Source of the DNA: Lentzea pudingi
GTDB taxonomy: Bacteria; Actinomycetota; Actinomycetes; Mycobacteriales; Pseudonocardiaceae
Length of the DNA stretch: 64,000 nucleotides
NCBI RefSeq assembly: GCF_014646255.1
Contig: NZ_BMNC01000002.1
Coordinates: 124,001 to 188,000, forward strand
Direction: 5' to 3'
Part shown: in pieces, positions 33,151 through 41,273 of the stretch
Layout: each line of letters begins with the position of its first letter
Numbering within the stretch: the first letter of the stretch is position 1
Made by a program: the position numbers and the translations under genes
The notes under the pieces: model-generated
What the model was told of the DNA's origin: nothing
Database searches by the model: none
The model's input: only the letters and a program-made list of their open reading frames with translations

Positions 33151-35499
33151 ATGGGCGAAACCCTGGCCCTGCCGGTACTGCCGCTGGACGACGTCGTGGT
33201 GCTGCCCGGCATGGTCGTGCCGATCCGCATCTCCGGCGAGGACGCGAGCTCAGAGGCTCGTGCGGCGGTAGACGCGGCCACGACCGCAGCGAACCATCAA
33301 GTGCTGCTCGTCCCACGGCTGGACGGGAAGTACGCGGCCGTGGGCACGCTGGCCGAGATCGAACAGGTCGGCCGCCTGCCCGGTGGCGAACGCGCTGCCG
33401 TCGTGCGCGGCACCAAGCGCGTGCGCATCGGCACGGGCACCACGGGTCCGGGCGCGGCGCTGTGGGTCAACGCGACGATCGCGGACGACTCCGTGATCAC
33501 CGACCGGACGCGCGAACTCGCGAAGCAGTACCGCGCACTGGTGACGAACATCCTGCAGACGCGCGGCGCGTGGCAGATGGTCGACTCGGTGCAGCAGATC
33601 AGCGACCCGTCGGCGCTGGCCGACCTCGCGGGCTACGCCTCCTACCTCGACGAGAAGCAGAAGATCTGGCTGCTGGAGACGAGCGACGTCACCACGCGGC
33701 TGGAGAAGCTCGTGGAGTGGGGCCAGGCGCACCTGACCGAGCTCGACGTCAACGAGACGATCGCGAAGGACGTCAAGGAAGGCGTCGAGAAGCAGCAGCG
33801 GGAGTTCCTGCTGCGCCAGCAGATGGCCGCGATCCGCAAGGAACTGGCCGAACTCGACGGCAAGCCCGCGACCGAGCAGGACGACTACCGCGCCCGCGTG
33901 GAGGCCGCCGACCTGCCGGAGAAGGTCGCGAAGGCCGCGCTGGCCGAGGTCGACAAGCTGGAGCGCACCTCCGAGCAGTCGCCCGAGGTGGGCTGGATCC
34001 GGACGTGGCTCGACACCGTCCTCGAGATGCCGTGGAACGAACGGACCGAGGACTCTTATGACATCAAGGCGGCGCGCGAGATCCTCGACGCCGACCACGC
34101 GGGCCTCGACGACGTGAAGCAGCGCATCACGGAGTACCTGGCCGTGCGCAAGCGTCGTGCAGACCGCGGCATGGGCGTGGTGGGCGGCCGTCGTTCCGGC
34201 GCCGTGCTCGCGCTGACGGGCCCTCCCGGCGTCGGCAAGACGTCGCTCGGCGAGTCCGTGGCACGGGCGATGGGCCGCAAGTTCGTCCGCGTGGCCCTGG
34301 GTGGCGTGCGGGACGAGGCCGAGATCCGCGGTCACCGCCGCACGTACGTCGGCGCGCTGCCGGGCCGGATCGTCCGCGCGATCAGCGAGGCCGGGTCGAT
34401 GAACCCGGTCGTGCTGCTCGACGAGATCGACAAGGTCGGCTCCGACTACCGCGGCGACCCGACGGCGGCGTTGCTCGAGGTGCTGGACCCGGCGCAGAAC
34501 CACACGTTCCGCGACCACTACCTGGAGGTCGAGCTCGACCTCTCGGACGTCGTGTTCCTCGCGACCGCGAACGTCCTGGACTCGATCCCGGCGCCGCTGC
34601 TCGACCGCATGGAACTCGTGCAGCTCGACGGCTACACCGAGGACGAGAAGGTCACGATCGCCGGCGGGCACCTGCTGCCGCGCCAGATCGAACGCGCCGG
34701 CCTCACCCCCGAGGACGTGACGTTCGAGAAGCCCGCGCTGCACCAGCTCGCGAGCGAGTACACGCGGGAAGCCGGTGTGCGGCAACTGGAACGGGCCCTC
34801 GCGCGGATCCTGCGCAAGGCGACCGCGAAGGTGGCGCTGGGCGAGGCGGAGTTCCCGATCACGGTCGACCAGCCGTCGCTGAAGTCCTACATCGGCAGCC
34901 CGAAGAACACGCCCGAGTCGGCGGAACGCACGTCGGTCCCCGGCGTGGCAACGGGTCTGGCCGTCACGGGTGTCGGTGGCGACGTGCTGTTCATCGAGGC
35001 CTCGCTGGCCCCGAAGGACACCGGCGCGTCCGGCGTCACGCTGACCGGCCAGCTGGGCGACGTGATGAAGGAGTCCGCGCAGATCGCGTTGTCGTACCTG
35101 CGTTCGCACGACGAGAAGGCCGCGTCACTGGCCGACCGGGGAGTGCACATCCACGTCCCGGCGGGCGCGGTGCCGAAGGACGGGCCGTCCGCGGGCGTCA
35201 CGATGACGACGGCGCTGGCATCACTGCTCTCGGGCCGCCCGGTGCGTTCCGACGTGGCGATGACGGGCGAGATCTCGTTGACCGGCCGCGTGCTGCCGAT
35301 CGGTGGCGTGAAGCAGAAGCTGCTCGCCGCTCACCGTGCGGGCATCACGACCGTGCTGCTGCCGCAGCGCAACGAGCCGGACCTGGACGACGTGCCCGAG
35401 TCGGTGCGTGAGCAGCTGACAGTGCACTTCGTCTCGGACGTGGCCCAGGTGCTGGAGCACGCGCTCTCGAAGGAGAACGTCGCAACCGTTGCGGCGTAA
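33151..35499 (+). CDS. lon: ATP-dependent Lon protease
   Basis: 782-residue cytosolic AAA+ protease that degrades misfolded and regulatory proteins. An N-terminal substrate domain (from LPVLPLDDVVVLPGMVVP) and a coiled-coil-rich middle precede Walker A GPPGVGKT (357-364), Walker B VVLLDEIDKV, and the protease domain with Ser680 (KDGPSAGV) and Lys721 (GGVKQK) as the dyad. ATG 33151 has TTTGGAGG eight bases upstream; the longer in-frame start would run through the HAIR operator. A strong terminator follows. Heat or protein stress, acting through HspR/DnaK, is the expected inducer. Confidence 0.96.
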   Translation: MGETLALPVLPLDDVVVLPGMVVPIRISGEDASSEARAAVDAATTAANHQVLLVPRLDGKYAAVGTLAEIEQVGRLPGGERAAVVRGTKRVRIGTGTTGPGAALWVNATIADDSVITDRTRELAKQYRALVTNILQTRGAWQMVDSVQQISDPSALADLAGYASYLDEKQKIWLLETSDVTTRLEKLVEWGQAHLTELDVNETIAKDVKEGVEKQQREFLLRQQMAAIRKELAELDGKPATEQDDYRARVEAADLPEKVAKAALAEVDKLERTSEQSPEVGWIRTWLDTVLEMPWNERTEDSYDIKAAREILDADHAGLDDVKQRITEYLAVRKRRADRGMGVVGGRRSGAVLALTGPPGVGKTSLGESVARAMGRKFVRVALGGVRDEAEIRGHRRTYVGALPGRIVRAISEAGSMNPVVLLDEIDKVGSDYRGDPTAALLEVLDPAQNHTFRDHYLEVELDLSDVVFLATANVLDSIPAPLLDRMELVQLDGYTEDEKVTIAGGHLLPRQIERAGLTPEDVTFEKPALHQLASEYTREAGVRQLERALARILRKATAKVALGEAEFPITVDQPSLKSYIGSPKNTPESAERTSVPGVATGLAVTGVGGDVLFIEASLAPKDTGASGVTLTGQLGDVMKESAQIALSYLRSHDEKAASLADRGVHIHVPAGAVPKDGPSAGVTMTTALASLLSGRPVRSDVAMTGEISLTGRVLPIGGVKQKLLAAHRAGITTVLLPQRNEPDLDDVPESVREQLTVHFVSDVAQVLEHALSKENVATVAA

Positions 35500-35509
35500 C
35501 GCACAGACC

Positions 35510-35549
35510 CCTCGTGGGGGCAGTAGCGGCGACTGCTGCCCCCACGAGG
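35510..35549. terminator. terminator between lon and convergent AMIN gene
   Basis: A perfect 14-bp stem (35510-35523 with 35536-35549; core CGTGGGGGCAG) with a 12-base loop, followed by CTTT on the plus strand, 11 bases after the lon stop. Confidence 0.8.
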
Positions 35550-35560
35550 CTTTGTGCTGG

Positions 35561-36037
35561 CTAGAGGCCTACGTCGATGACGAGCCGGTTCGGGCTCGTC
35601 ATCGTGAAGACCCGGTGCCACGAGTAGGGGTTGCTGTATCCGACAGCAACCCCGAGCGTGGCCTCGAAGTCGCACGTGAGCGCGACCCCGCGGACGTGGC
35701 TCAGGCCGGGCGTCGCGAAGTTCTGCGACCCCCTGTACGTCAGGTTCCCGTTGTCGTCGTGGGCGGCGGCACCGATCAACGTGACCGACAGGATCTCGTT
35801 GATCCCCGGCCCCGCAACGGTGATCGGGTTGCCGGACGCGCACTGCGACACGCTCGTGACCTCACTGACCCGGTGCTCCGTCGGCAGTCCGGTCAGGTCC
35901 AGCACCACACGGCTGAACCCGGCGTGCTGCCCGGTCCGGATGTTCGACAGCGTGGGGGTGCTCTGCGCCGACGCGACCGGCACGAACGTGAACACGGCCA
36001 GTGCCGTCATGAGCACCGCGGCAAGACGTCTGTTCAT
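35561..36037 (-). CDS. secreted AMIN-like domain protein (copy 1)
   Basis: 158 residues: signal peptide to VASA (about 24) and then one domain beginning LSNIRTGQHAGFSRVVLDLTG and ending NRLVIDVGL, the AMIN-like pattern of short actinobacterial exported proteins. Two cysteines (SQCASGNP and LTCDFEA) are shared by all three copies and could form a disulfide outside the cell. AMIN domains in cell-wall amidases bind peptidoglycan or polysaccharide; the role here is inference. Last of a minus-strand row with two paralogues and a deacetylase. Confidence 0.8.
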   Translation of the reverse strand: MNRRLAAVLMTALAVFTFVPVASAQSTPTLSNIRTGQHAGFSRVVLDLTGLPTEHRVSEVTSVSQCASGNPITVAGPGINEILSVTLIGAAAHDDNGNLTYRGSQNFATPGLSHVRGVALTCDFEATLGVAVGYSNPYSWHRVFTMTSPNRLVIDVGL

Positions 36038-36100
36038 CTCCAGCCCCCTCTCAGGGCTCGCTTGATGTCTTCAAGACGTGTGACCCAGGCCACAGTTGCG

Positions 36101-36577
36101 TCAGGAGCCGAAGGAGTAGACGTCGATGACGACCCGGTCGGGGTTGGTCAGCGTGAAGACCTTGTGCCACGAGTCCCGATCGGCATACCCGACCGCGATC
36201 CCCATCGTCGCCTCGAAGTCGCACGTGAACGCGATGCCCTTGACGTTGGTCAGCCCCTGCGGCACGAAGTTGCGAGGCCCCGTGTAGGTCGGGTCGAAGT
36301 TCTCGTCGTACGACGCGGCACCGTGGAACATCGTCTCGAGGATCTCGTTCCCGGGCACTGCCACGGGGTCGCCCGAACCGCAGTTCGTGACCTCACCGGC
36401 CTCCCGGGACATCGAGTTGCTCGGCAACCCGTTCATGTCGAGCACGATCCGCTCGAACCCGTCGTGCTTGCCGGTCCGGATGTTCGTCAACTCCGCGTGC
36501 CCGTCAGCCGACGCCACGGGAACGAACGTGAACACCGCGCCCACCGCGAGCAGCACCGCACCAAGTCGCTTCTTCAT
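36101..36577 (-). CDS. secreted AMIN-like domain protein (copy 2)
   Basis: 158 residues, clearly paralogous to its neighbours: signal peptide to VASA, LTNIRTGKHDGFERIVLDMNG, cysteines in TNCGSGDP and FTCDFEATMG, and end PDRVVIDVYSFGS. Closest to copy 1 (shared FTFVPVASA in the signal peptide and CDFEAT core). It starts 12 bases after copy 3, so they are cotranscribed. Function as for copy 1: extracellular, probably wall-associated, unproven. Confidence 0.8.
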   Translation of the reverse strand: MKKRLGAVLLAVGAVFTFVPVASADGHAELTNIRTGKHDGFERIVLDMNGLPSNSMSREAGEVTNCGSGDPVAVPGNEILETMFHGAASYDENFDPTYTGPRNFVPQGLTNVKGIAFTCDFEATMGIAVGYADRDSWHKVFTLTNPDRVVIDVYSFGS

Positions 36578-36588
36578 CGTTTCCCCCG

Positions 36589-37044
36589 TCAGCTGTTGTC
36601 GATGTCGATGTCGATGACGACGCGAGTCGGGTTGTCCAGGAACGAGACCGCGTACGACCGCCCCGTGCCCGAGTACCCGATCCCGAAGCCGAGGTGCGCC
36701 TCGAAACCGCAGGTGTTCGTGACGCTCCGGACCTTCGCGAGCCCAGGCGTCTCGAACGAACGCGGCCCGGGATAGCCATAGGCGCTCGCGGGCTGCATGG
36801 TGACTTCCAGGAACTCGTCACCCTTGGCCGAGACCGGCTTGCCGGACCCGCAGTTGTACAGCTCGGAGGTCACCCCCTCCGTCACGGCCGGCCGCGGCCC
36901 GCTGAACTCGAACACCACCCGGTCGAACCCGGCGTGCACCCCGGTCCGGATGTCCGTCAACTCGCTCGCCTCGGCCGCCGAAGCGGCAGGCACGCCCCCC
37001 ATCGCCATCCCCACGGCGACGAGCGCGACAGCAGTTCGCTTCAT
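36589..37044 (-). CDS. secreted AMIN-like domain protein (copy 3)
   Basis: 151 residues: signal peptide to ASA (about 23), LTDIRTGVHAGFDRVVFEFSG, cysteines in YNCGSGKP and NTCGFEAHLG, end PTRVVIDIDIDNS. It is the most divergent of the three. ATG 37044 is preceded by a very purine-rich ribosome region (GGGGGAGGGG), so high translation is likely. It follows the deacetylase gene by 70 bases on the same strand. Confidence 0.8.
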   Translation of the reverse strand: MKRTAVALVAVGMAMGGVPAASAAEASELTDIRTGVHAGFDRVVFEFSGPRPAVTEGVTSELYNCGSGKPVSAKGDEFLEVTMQPASAYGYPGPRSFETPGLAKVRSVTNTCGFEAHLGFGIGYSGTGRSYAVSFLDNPTRVVIDIDIDNS

Positions 37045-37114
37045 CTTCCCCTCCCCCTCTTCCCCGAAAAAGACGCCCGCGCAGTACACGCGCGATCACG
37101 CCCCGGGGTTGCCA

Positions 37115-37891
37115 CTACCCGAGGAAGTCCTCCAGCGGCACCGGCGTCAGCCCGTCCTGCTTCGCCCGGTTCAGGAAGGCCGTGAAGTCCTCGACGAACG
37201 TCGTGCGGAAGTGCATGAGCACGATGTCCCCGCGGTTGAGCCGATCCCCCTGCTGGAACTGCACCCGCCCGTCGTTGACCGCCGCAGTCCAGTTGACCAG
37301 CGCCTTGAACCCACAACTGGCAGCAGCGTGCCGAGTCGTGGAGTCGTAGTTCCCGAACGGCGGCCGGAACAACGTGGGCCGCTTCCCGTACTCGGAGGCC
37401 AGGAAGTCCGCGTTGCCGCAGATCTCGTTCTTCTGGAACTCCAACCCCTTCCCCATCAGGTTCGGGTGGTTGGTCGTATGACTGTGCACAGTCACCGGCA
37501 ACTGCTTGAAGTAGTCCTTGTGCCCCTCGGCGTACTTCGTGTTCAGGAAGACCGACGGCCACACCCCAGCCGAGATCATCAGCTCAAGAGCCTGGGGATG
37601 CTGCACAGCCCCGTCATCGATCGTGATGAACACATAAGGCTTGTCAGTAGCGATCCGCGTGAGAACGGGCACCATCCCGTCCACAACAGCAGGCGCCTTG
37701 GCCTGCACCGTCCCATATGGATAGGGCGGCTCGAACATCCGCGAGGGCCGCGGCACAGCACTGCCAGTAGTCGTGACCGGCGCACCAGAAGTGGTGAGCA
37801 CGGGCCCACCAGTCTGCGAATCGGCCGCGTCCGCACACGACACCACACCCGCAACCAGCAAAAACGCAGCAAGAAGCCGCAATCTGAACAT
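37115..37891 (-). CDS. lipoprotein polysaccharide deacetylase (NodB domain)
   Basis: 258 residues. The start has a lipobox (VVSC, Cys about 19), so it is anchored to the outer face of the membrane after a Thr/Pro-rich linker. The NodB domain shows FITIDDG (metal Asp), VHSHTTNHP (the two histidines), RPPFGNYD and VLMHF. Such enzymes remove N-acetyl groups from peptidoglycan or other glycans. In TIDDG the first motif differs slightly from TFDDG. It heads a row with three AMIN-like proteins, suggesting a shared wall-modifying task. Confidence 0.9.
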   Translation of the reverse strand: MFRLRLLAAFLLVAGVVSCADAADSQTGGPVLTTSGAPVTTTGSAVPRPSRMFEPPYPYGTVQAKAPAVVDGMVPVLTRIATDKPYVFITIDDGAVQHPQALELMISAGVWPSVFLNTKYAEGHKDYFKQLPVTVHSHTTNHPNLMGKGLEFQKNEICGNADFLASEYGKRPTLFRPPFGNYDSTTRHAAASCGFKALVNWTAAVNDGRVQFQQGDRLNRGDIVLMHFRTTFVEDFTAFLNRAKQDGLTPVPLEDFLG

Positions 37892-37979
37892 AACTTTCCC
37901 CCTCTACGCGAAAGACGTCGCGCAGGCCCCCATGGTTGCACGGGACTAGGGTCGAGGTGATCACAAAAAGGAGGACTCC

Positions 37980-38507
37980 ATGACCCTCGAGCGCCCAGTC
38001 GCTCCCGACCCCTACCAGCTGCTCCCGCAGGTAGGCACCTTCACCGTCACCTCAACGGACGTACAAGACGGCAAGCAACTCCCCGACGCGCAGGTCTTCG
38101 AGGGCGGCAACACCTCCCCACACCTGACCTGGCAGGGCTTCCCAGAAGAAACCCGCAGCTTCGTGGTCACCTGCTACGACCCGGACGCCCCCACCCCCTC
38201 GGGCTTCTGGCACTGGGTAGCGGTGAACCTCCCGGCCACCACCACCGAACTGCCCACCGGCGCAGGCGCCGAGGACGCGACCCTTCCAGGCGACGCCTTC
38301 CACGTCCGCTCGGACTACAGCACCCGAGCCTTCGGCGGTGCCGCCCCACCCAAGGGTGACCACCCCCACCGCTACTACTTCGTGGTGCACGCGGTAGACG
38401 TGGACAAGCTGGACGTGGACGAGAACGCCTCCCCAGCGGTGGTCAGCTTCAACCTGGCCTTCCACACCTTGGCAAGGGCCATCATCACCCCGACCTACCA
38501 GCACTAA
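37980..38507 (+). CDS. YbhB/YbcL family PEBP-like protein
   Basis: 175 residues of the phosphatidylethanolamine-binding protein superfamily, bacterial Raf-kinase-inhibitor-like group. [46 protein letters not shown] is the family core (anion-binding DPDAP and the HW after G) and [18 protein letters not shown] the second. The biochemical role of YbhB-type proteins is poorly known. AAGGAGG lies ten bases upstream. It is divergent from the deacetylase and is followed by a gene-free stretch of about 460 bases. Confidence 0.92.
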   Translation: MTLERPVAPDPYQLLPQVGTFTVTSTDVQDGKQLPDAQVFEGGNTSPHLTWQGFPEETRSFVVTCYDPDAPTPSGFWHWVAVNLPATTTELPTGAGAEDATLPGDAFHVRSDYSTRAFGGAAPPKGDHPHRYYFVVHAVDVDKLDVDENASPAVVSFNLAFHTLARAIITPTYQH

Positions 38508-38580
38508 CGACCACACGGCACCTGATCGCACGCGACGCCGCAGGCGAGCCGTACGTCTTTCGTCTTTAGCAAGCGCACTG

Positions 38581-38724
38581 GGCGGTGGGGTCCCATCACG
38601 AGTCGCGCCATAGCACTTGCTGCATGCCTGAAGGGGTGTCAACTCGACACGCTTTTCGTCGAGTTGACACCCCTTCAGGCATGTGGCCCGCTCTTGGCTC
38701 GGCTCGTGATGGGACCCCACCGCC
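38581..38724. repeat. nested perfect palindrome (22-bp outer, 26-bp inner arms)
   Basis: The outer arms 38581-38602 and 38703-38724 are perfect 22-bp reverse complements (starting GGCGGTGGGGTCCC). Inside them the arms 38623-38648 and 38658-38683 are perfect 26-bp reverse complements (starting CATGCCTGAAGGGG) with a 9-base loop containing TTTT. Spacers of 20 and 19 bases between outer and inner arms do not pair. No gene is encoded. It could be a palindromic intergenic repeat, a non-autonomous mobile element with terminal repeats, or an unusually strong terminator after the PEBP gene. Confidence 0.85.
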
Positions 38725-38820
38725 GACGCACCCAAACTACGCAACCGGCAGCCGCTCAAAGCAACAGGCGTGCCATCTACCCGCAGGCAGCGCGGGCCCC
38801 CTGATCAGATTGCCGGGGGT

Positions 38821-38839
38821 CTGGGGGCAGAGCCCCCAG
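38821..38839. repeat. short GC hairpin in the gene-free stretch
   Basis: CTGGGGGC-AGA-GCCCCCAG, an 8-bp stem with a 3-base loop. Similar GGGGGTCTGGGGGC-type hairpins recur between actinomycete genes. The rest of 38508-38968 has no gene or other visible feature. Confidence 0.6.
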
Positions 38840-38968
38840 GGGAAGCACGCAACCGCAACCAGGCCGCCCGCAAGCCAACCCCCTACGGACCGTAGCGAAC
38901 AGACCTCGTAAGCCCACGTAACCCCACAAAGGGGAACACCACCCCCACGAAAATGGTTGGATCCACAC

Positions 38969-40342
38969 GTGAGGCACTTCGACCTGGTCATCATCGGCAC
39001 CGGCTCCGGCAACAGCATCCCGGCGGAAGCCACGGCAGGCTGGCAGATCGCCATCCTGGAAAAGGGCACCTTCGGCGGCACCTGCCTGAACGTGGGCTGC
39101 ATTCCGACAAAAATGTTCGTCCACACAGCTGACCAGGCCGCAGCCCCGGCAAACGCCAAAAAACTAGGCGTGGACGCACACACGGACACCATCCACTGGC
39201 CAGAGATCCGTGACCGCATCTTCAACCGGATCGACCCGATCGCCGAAGGCGGCCGCAACTGGCGTGCCAACGAGAACGCGAACGTCACGGTCTACGAGGG
39301 CACGGCCCACTTCATCGACGCCCACACGATCGACACCGGCACGGGCGAACAGATCACCGCCGACCGGATCGTCATCGCAGCAGGCAGCCGCCCCACCATC
39401 CCGGCGATCGCGGACCTGGACACCACGGGCTTCCACACCAGCGACACGATCATGCGCCTGGACGAACTCCCCGAGAGCCTGATCATCGTCGGCAGCGGCT
39501 TCATCGCCTCGGAGTTCGCCCACGTCTTCAGCAGCTTCGGCGTGAAAGTCACCCTGATCGCCCGCTCCAACCTCCTACTCCGCCACGAGGATCTGGAGAT
39601 CGCACAGCGCTTCACGGACATCGCCAAAAACAAGTGGGACGTCAAACTCAACCGCAAAACCACCCGCGCCGAAAAAACGACAACCGGCGTGAAGCTCCAC
39701 CTAGAAGGCCCCAACGGCGAAGAAACCGTTGAGGCACAACAGCTCCTGATCGCAGTGGGCAGGCAGCCGAACAGCGACCTCCTCCAGGTCCAGAACGCCG
39801 GCCTGGACCAGCACGAGGACGGCCGCGTCAAGGTCGACGAGTACCAGCGCACGAGCCAGCCGCACATCTTCGCCCTGGGCGACATCAGCTCGGACTACCA
39901 GCTCAAGCACGTCGCGAACCACGAGGCGAAGGTCGTCCAGCACAACCTGCTGAACCCGGACGACCAGATCAAGAGCGACCACCGCTTCGTCCCGGCCGCC
40001 GTCTTCTCGAACCCGCAGATCGCGAGCGTCGGCCTGACCGAGGAACAGGCCAAAGCCAAGGGCATCCGCTACGTCACCTCCAGCCAGGCCTACGCGTCCA
40101 TCGCGTACGGCTGGGCGATGGAGGACACGACCGGCTTCGCGAAGCTGATCGCGGACCCGGCCACCGGTCAGCTGCTCGGCGCGCACATCATCGGCCCGCA
40201 GGCGTCGACGGTGATCCAGCCGTTGATCCAGGCGATGAGCTTCGGTCTCGACGCGAAGTCCATGGCACGTGGGCAGTACTGGATCCATCCGGCGATGCCG
40301 GAACTGGTCGAGAACGCGCTTCTCAACCTTCCGCTGGACTGA
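38969..40342 (+). CDS. mtr: mycothione reductase
   Basis: 457-residue cytosolic flavoprotein disulfide reductase. FDLVIIGTGSGNSI is the Mtr version of the FAD motif, FGGTCLNVGCIPTK holds the redox cysteine pair, LIIVGSGFIASEFAHVFSSFG binds NADPH, FALGDISS contacts FAD and the C-terminal YWIHPAMPELVENALLNL carries the active-site His/Glu. It reduces mycothiol disulfide, the actinobacterial counterpart of glutathione disulfide. GTG 38969 gives the expected N-terminus; no ribosome site is evident, so initiation may be leaderless. No neighbouring mycothiol gene is present. Confidence 0.95.
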   Translation: MRHFDLVIIGTGSGNSIPAEATAGWQIAILEKGTFGGTCLNVGCIPTKMFVHTADQAAAPANAKKLGVDAHTDTIHWPEIRDRIFNRIDPIAEGGRNWRANENANVTVYEGTAHFIDAHTIDTGTGEQITADRIVIAAGSRPTIPAIADLDTTGFHTSDTIMRLDELPESLIIVGSGFIASEFAHVFSSFGVKVTLIARSNLLLRHEDLEIAQRFTDIAKNKWDVKLNRKTTRAEKTTTGVKLHLEGPNGEETVEAQQLLIAVGRQPNSDLLQVQNAGLDQHEDGRVKVDEYQRTSQPHIFALGDISSDYQLKHVANHEAKVVQHNLLNPDDQIKSDHRFVPAAVFSNPQIASVGLTEEQAKAKGIRYVTSSQAYASIAYGWAMEDTTGFAKLIADPATGQLLGAHIIGPQASTVIQPLIQAMSFGLDAKSMARGQYWIHPAMPELVENALLNLPLD

Positions 40343-40406
40343 AGGCCTCGAATGACAGGGACTTCCGCCGCTGCCGGAAACCGGCCGCGGCGACCACGAT
40401 GCAGCG

Positions 40407-40820
40407 ATGACTGACAGAGTCCTCGTCGCGTACACCTCGAGAATCGCCGCCACCGACGAGATAGCCGAGATCATCGGCACCGAACTCGCGGGCTGCGGGC
40501 TGAGAGTCACCGTGCTCCCGGTCGCCGCGGCCGAATCGCTGCACGGGTTCGGTGCCGTGATCATGGGTGACGCGGCGACCCGTGACGCGCATCGGTTCGT
40601 GAAGCGGCACAGGGCTTCCCTCAAGTACACGCCCATGTGGCTGTTCCACCGCGGCACGCCTCCCGTGCCGCACGACGTCACGCGCATGGTCCGCAGGCTC
40701 AGCGCCGTCGGTCCGGTCAGCTTCGGCGGGGCGGCAGCGGACTGGGACCGCGCCAAGGCTTGGGCCCGTCACCTCGCCGACCAGCTCACGGTGCTGCACC
40801 GCGGTTTCGTGTCGAACTAA
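40407..40820 (+). CDS. flavodoxin-domain protein
   Basis: 137 residues. RVLVAYTSRIAATDEIAEIIGTEL is a flavodoxin-type phosphate loop (S/T-x-x-x-x-T), and AVIMGDAATRDAHRFVKRHRASL is the second FMN loop region. Typical of the small actinobacterial flavodoxin/HemG-like proteins, though the usual tyrosine or tryptophan stacking residues are not obvious, so FMN binding is uncertain. Its last bases overlap the convergent VOC gene. Confidence 0.75.
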   Translation: MTDRVLVAYTSRIAATDEIAEIIGTELAGCGLRVTVLPVAAAESLHGFGAVIMGDAATRDAHRFVKRHRASLKYTPMWLFHRGTPPVPHDVTRMVRRLSAVGPVSFGGAAADWDRAKAWARHLADQLTVLHRGFVSN

Positions 40821-41221
40821 GCCTGCTGGATCCGCACGGTGTTACCGGCGGGGTCGCGGAACACGCAGTCACGCGCACCCCACGGTTGGTCGGTCGGCTC
40901 CTGCACGACGTCCGCGCCGCCCGCCTGGAGCTTGTCGAACGCGCCGTCCAGATCCGGCGTCGCCAGGGTGATGTACGCGTACGAGCCGTTCTGCATCATC
41001 TCGGTGATGGCGCCGCGCTGAACGTCCGTCAGCCCCTCGGCCATGGCCGGCGGCTCCAGCACGACGGACGACGGCAATCCCGCCGGAGCGACGGTGATCC
41101 AGCGCATCGGGCCGCGCCCGACGTCCAGCCGGACCTCCCAGCCGAGCAGGTCGCGGTAGAACGCCAGCGAGGCGTCGGGGTCGGTGTGCGGCAGGAACGT
41201 GGCGTGAATGGTGATGTCCAT
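40817..41221 (-). CDS. VOC-family (glyoxalase/bleomycin resistance-like) protein
   Basis: 134 residues with two beta-alpha-beta-beta-beta halves: ATFLPHTDPDASLAFYRDLLGWEVRLD opens the first, SYAYITLATPDLDGAFDKLQAGGADVV the second, ending DCVFRDPAGNTVRI, where family metal ligands sit. Functions range from dioxygenases to antibiotic binding; none can be chosen here. Confidence 0.85.
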   Translation of the reverse strand: MDITIHATFLPHTDPDASLAFYRDLLGWEVRLDVGRGPMRWITVAPAGLPSSVVLEPPAMAEGLTDVQRGAITEMMQNGSYAYITLATPDLDGAFDKLQAGGADVVQEPTDQPWGARDCVFRDPAGNTVRIQQA

Positions 41222-41273
41222 GCCGACAACGCTAGGACCAGCGACAACGCACCGCTTCTCGATTCCTGACCAC

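Noticed and set aside
38585..38911. Plus-strand 108-codon frame over the nested palindrome
   Set aside because: Starts inside the palindrome arm, no ribosome site, low-quality composition; explained by the inverted repeat.
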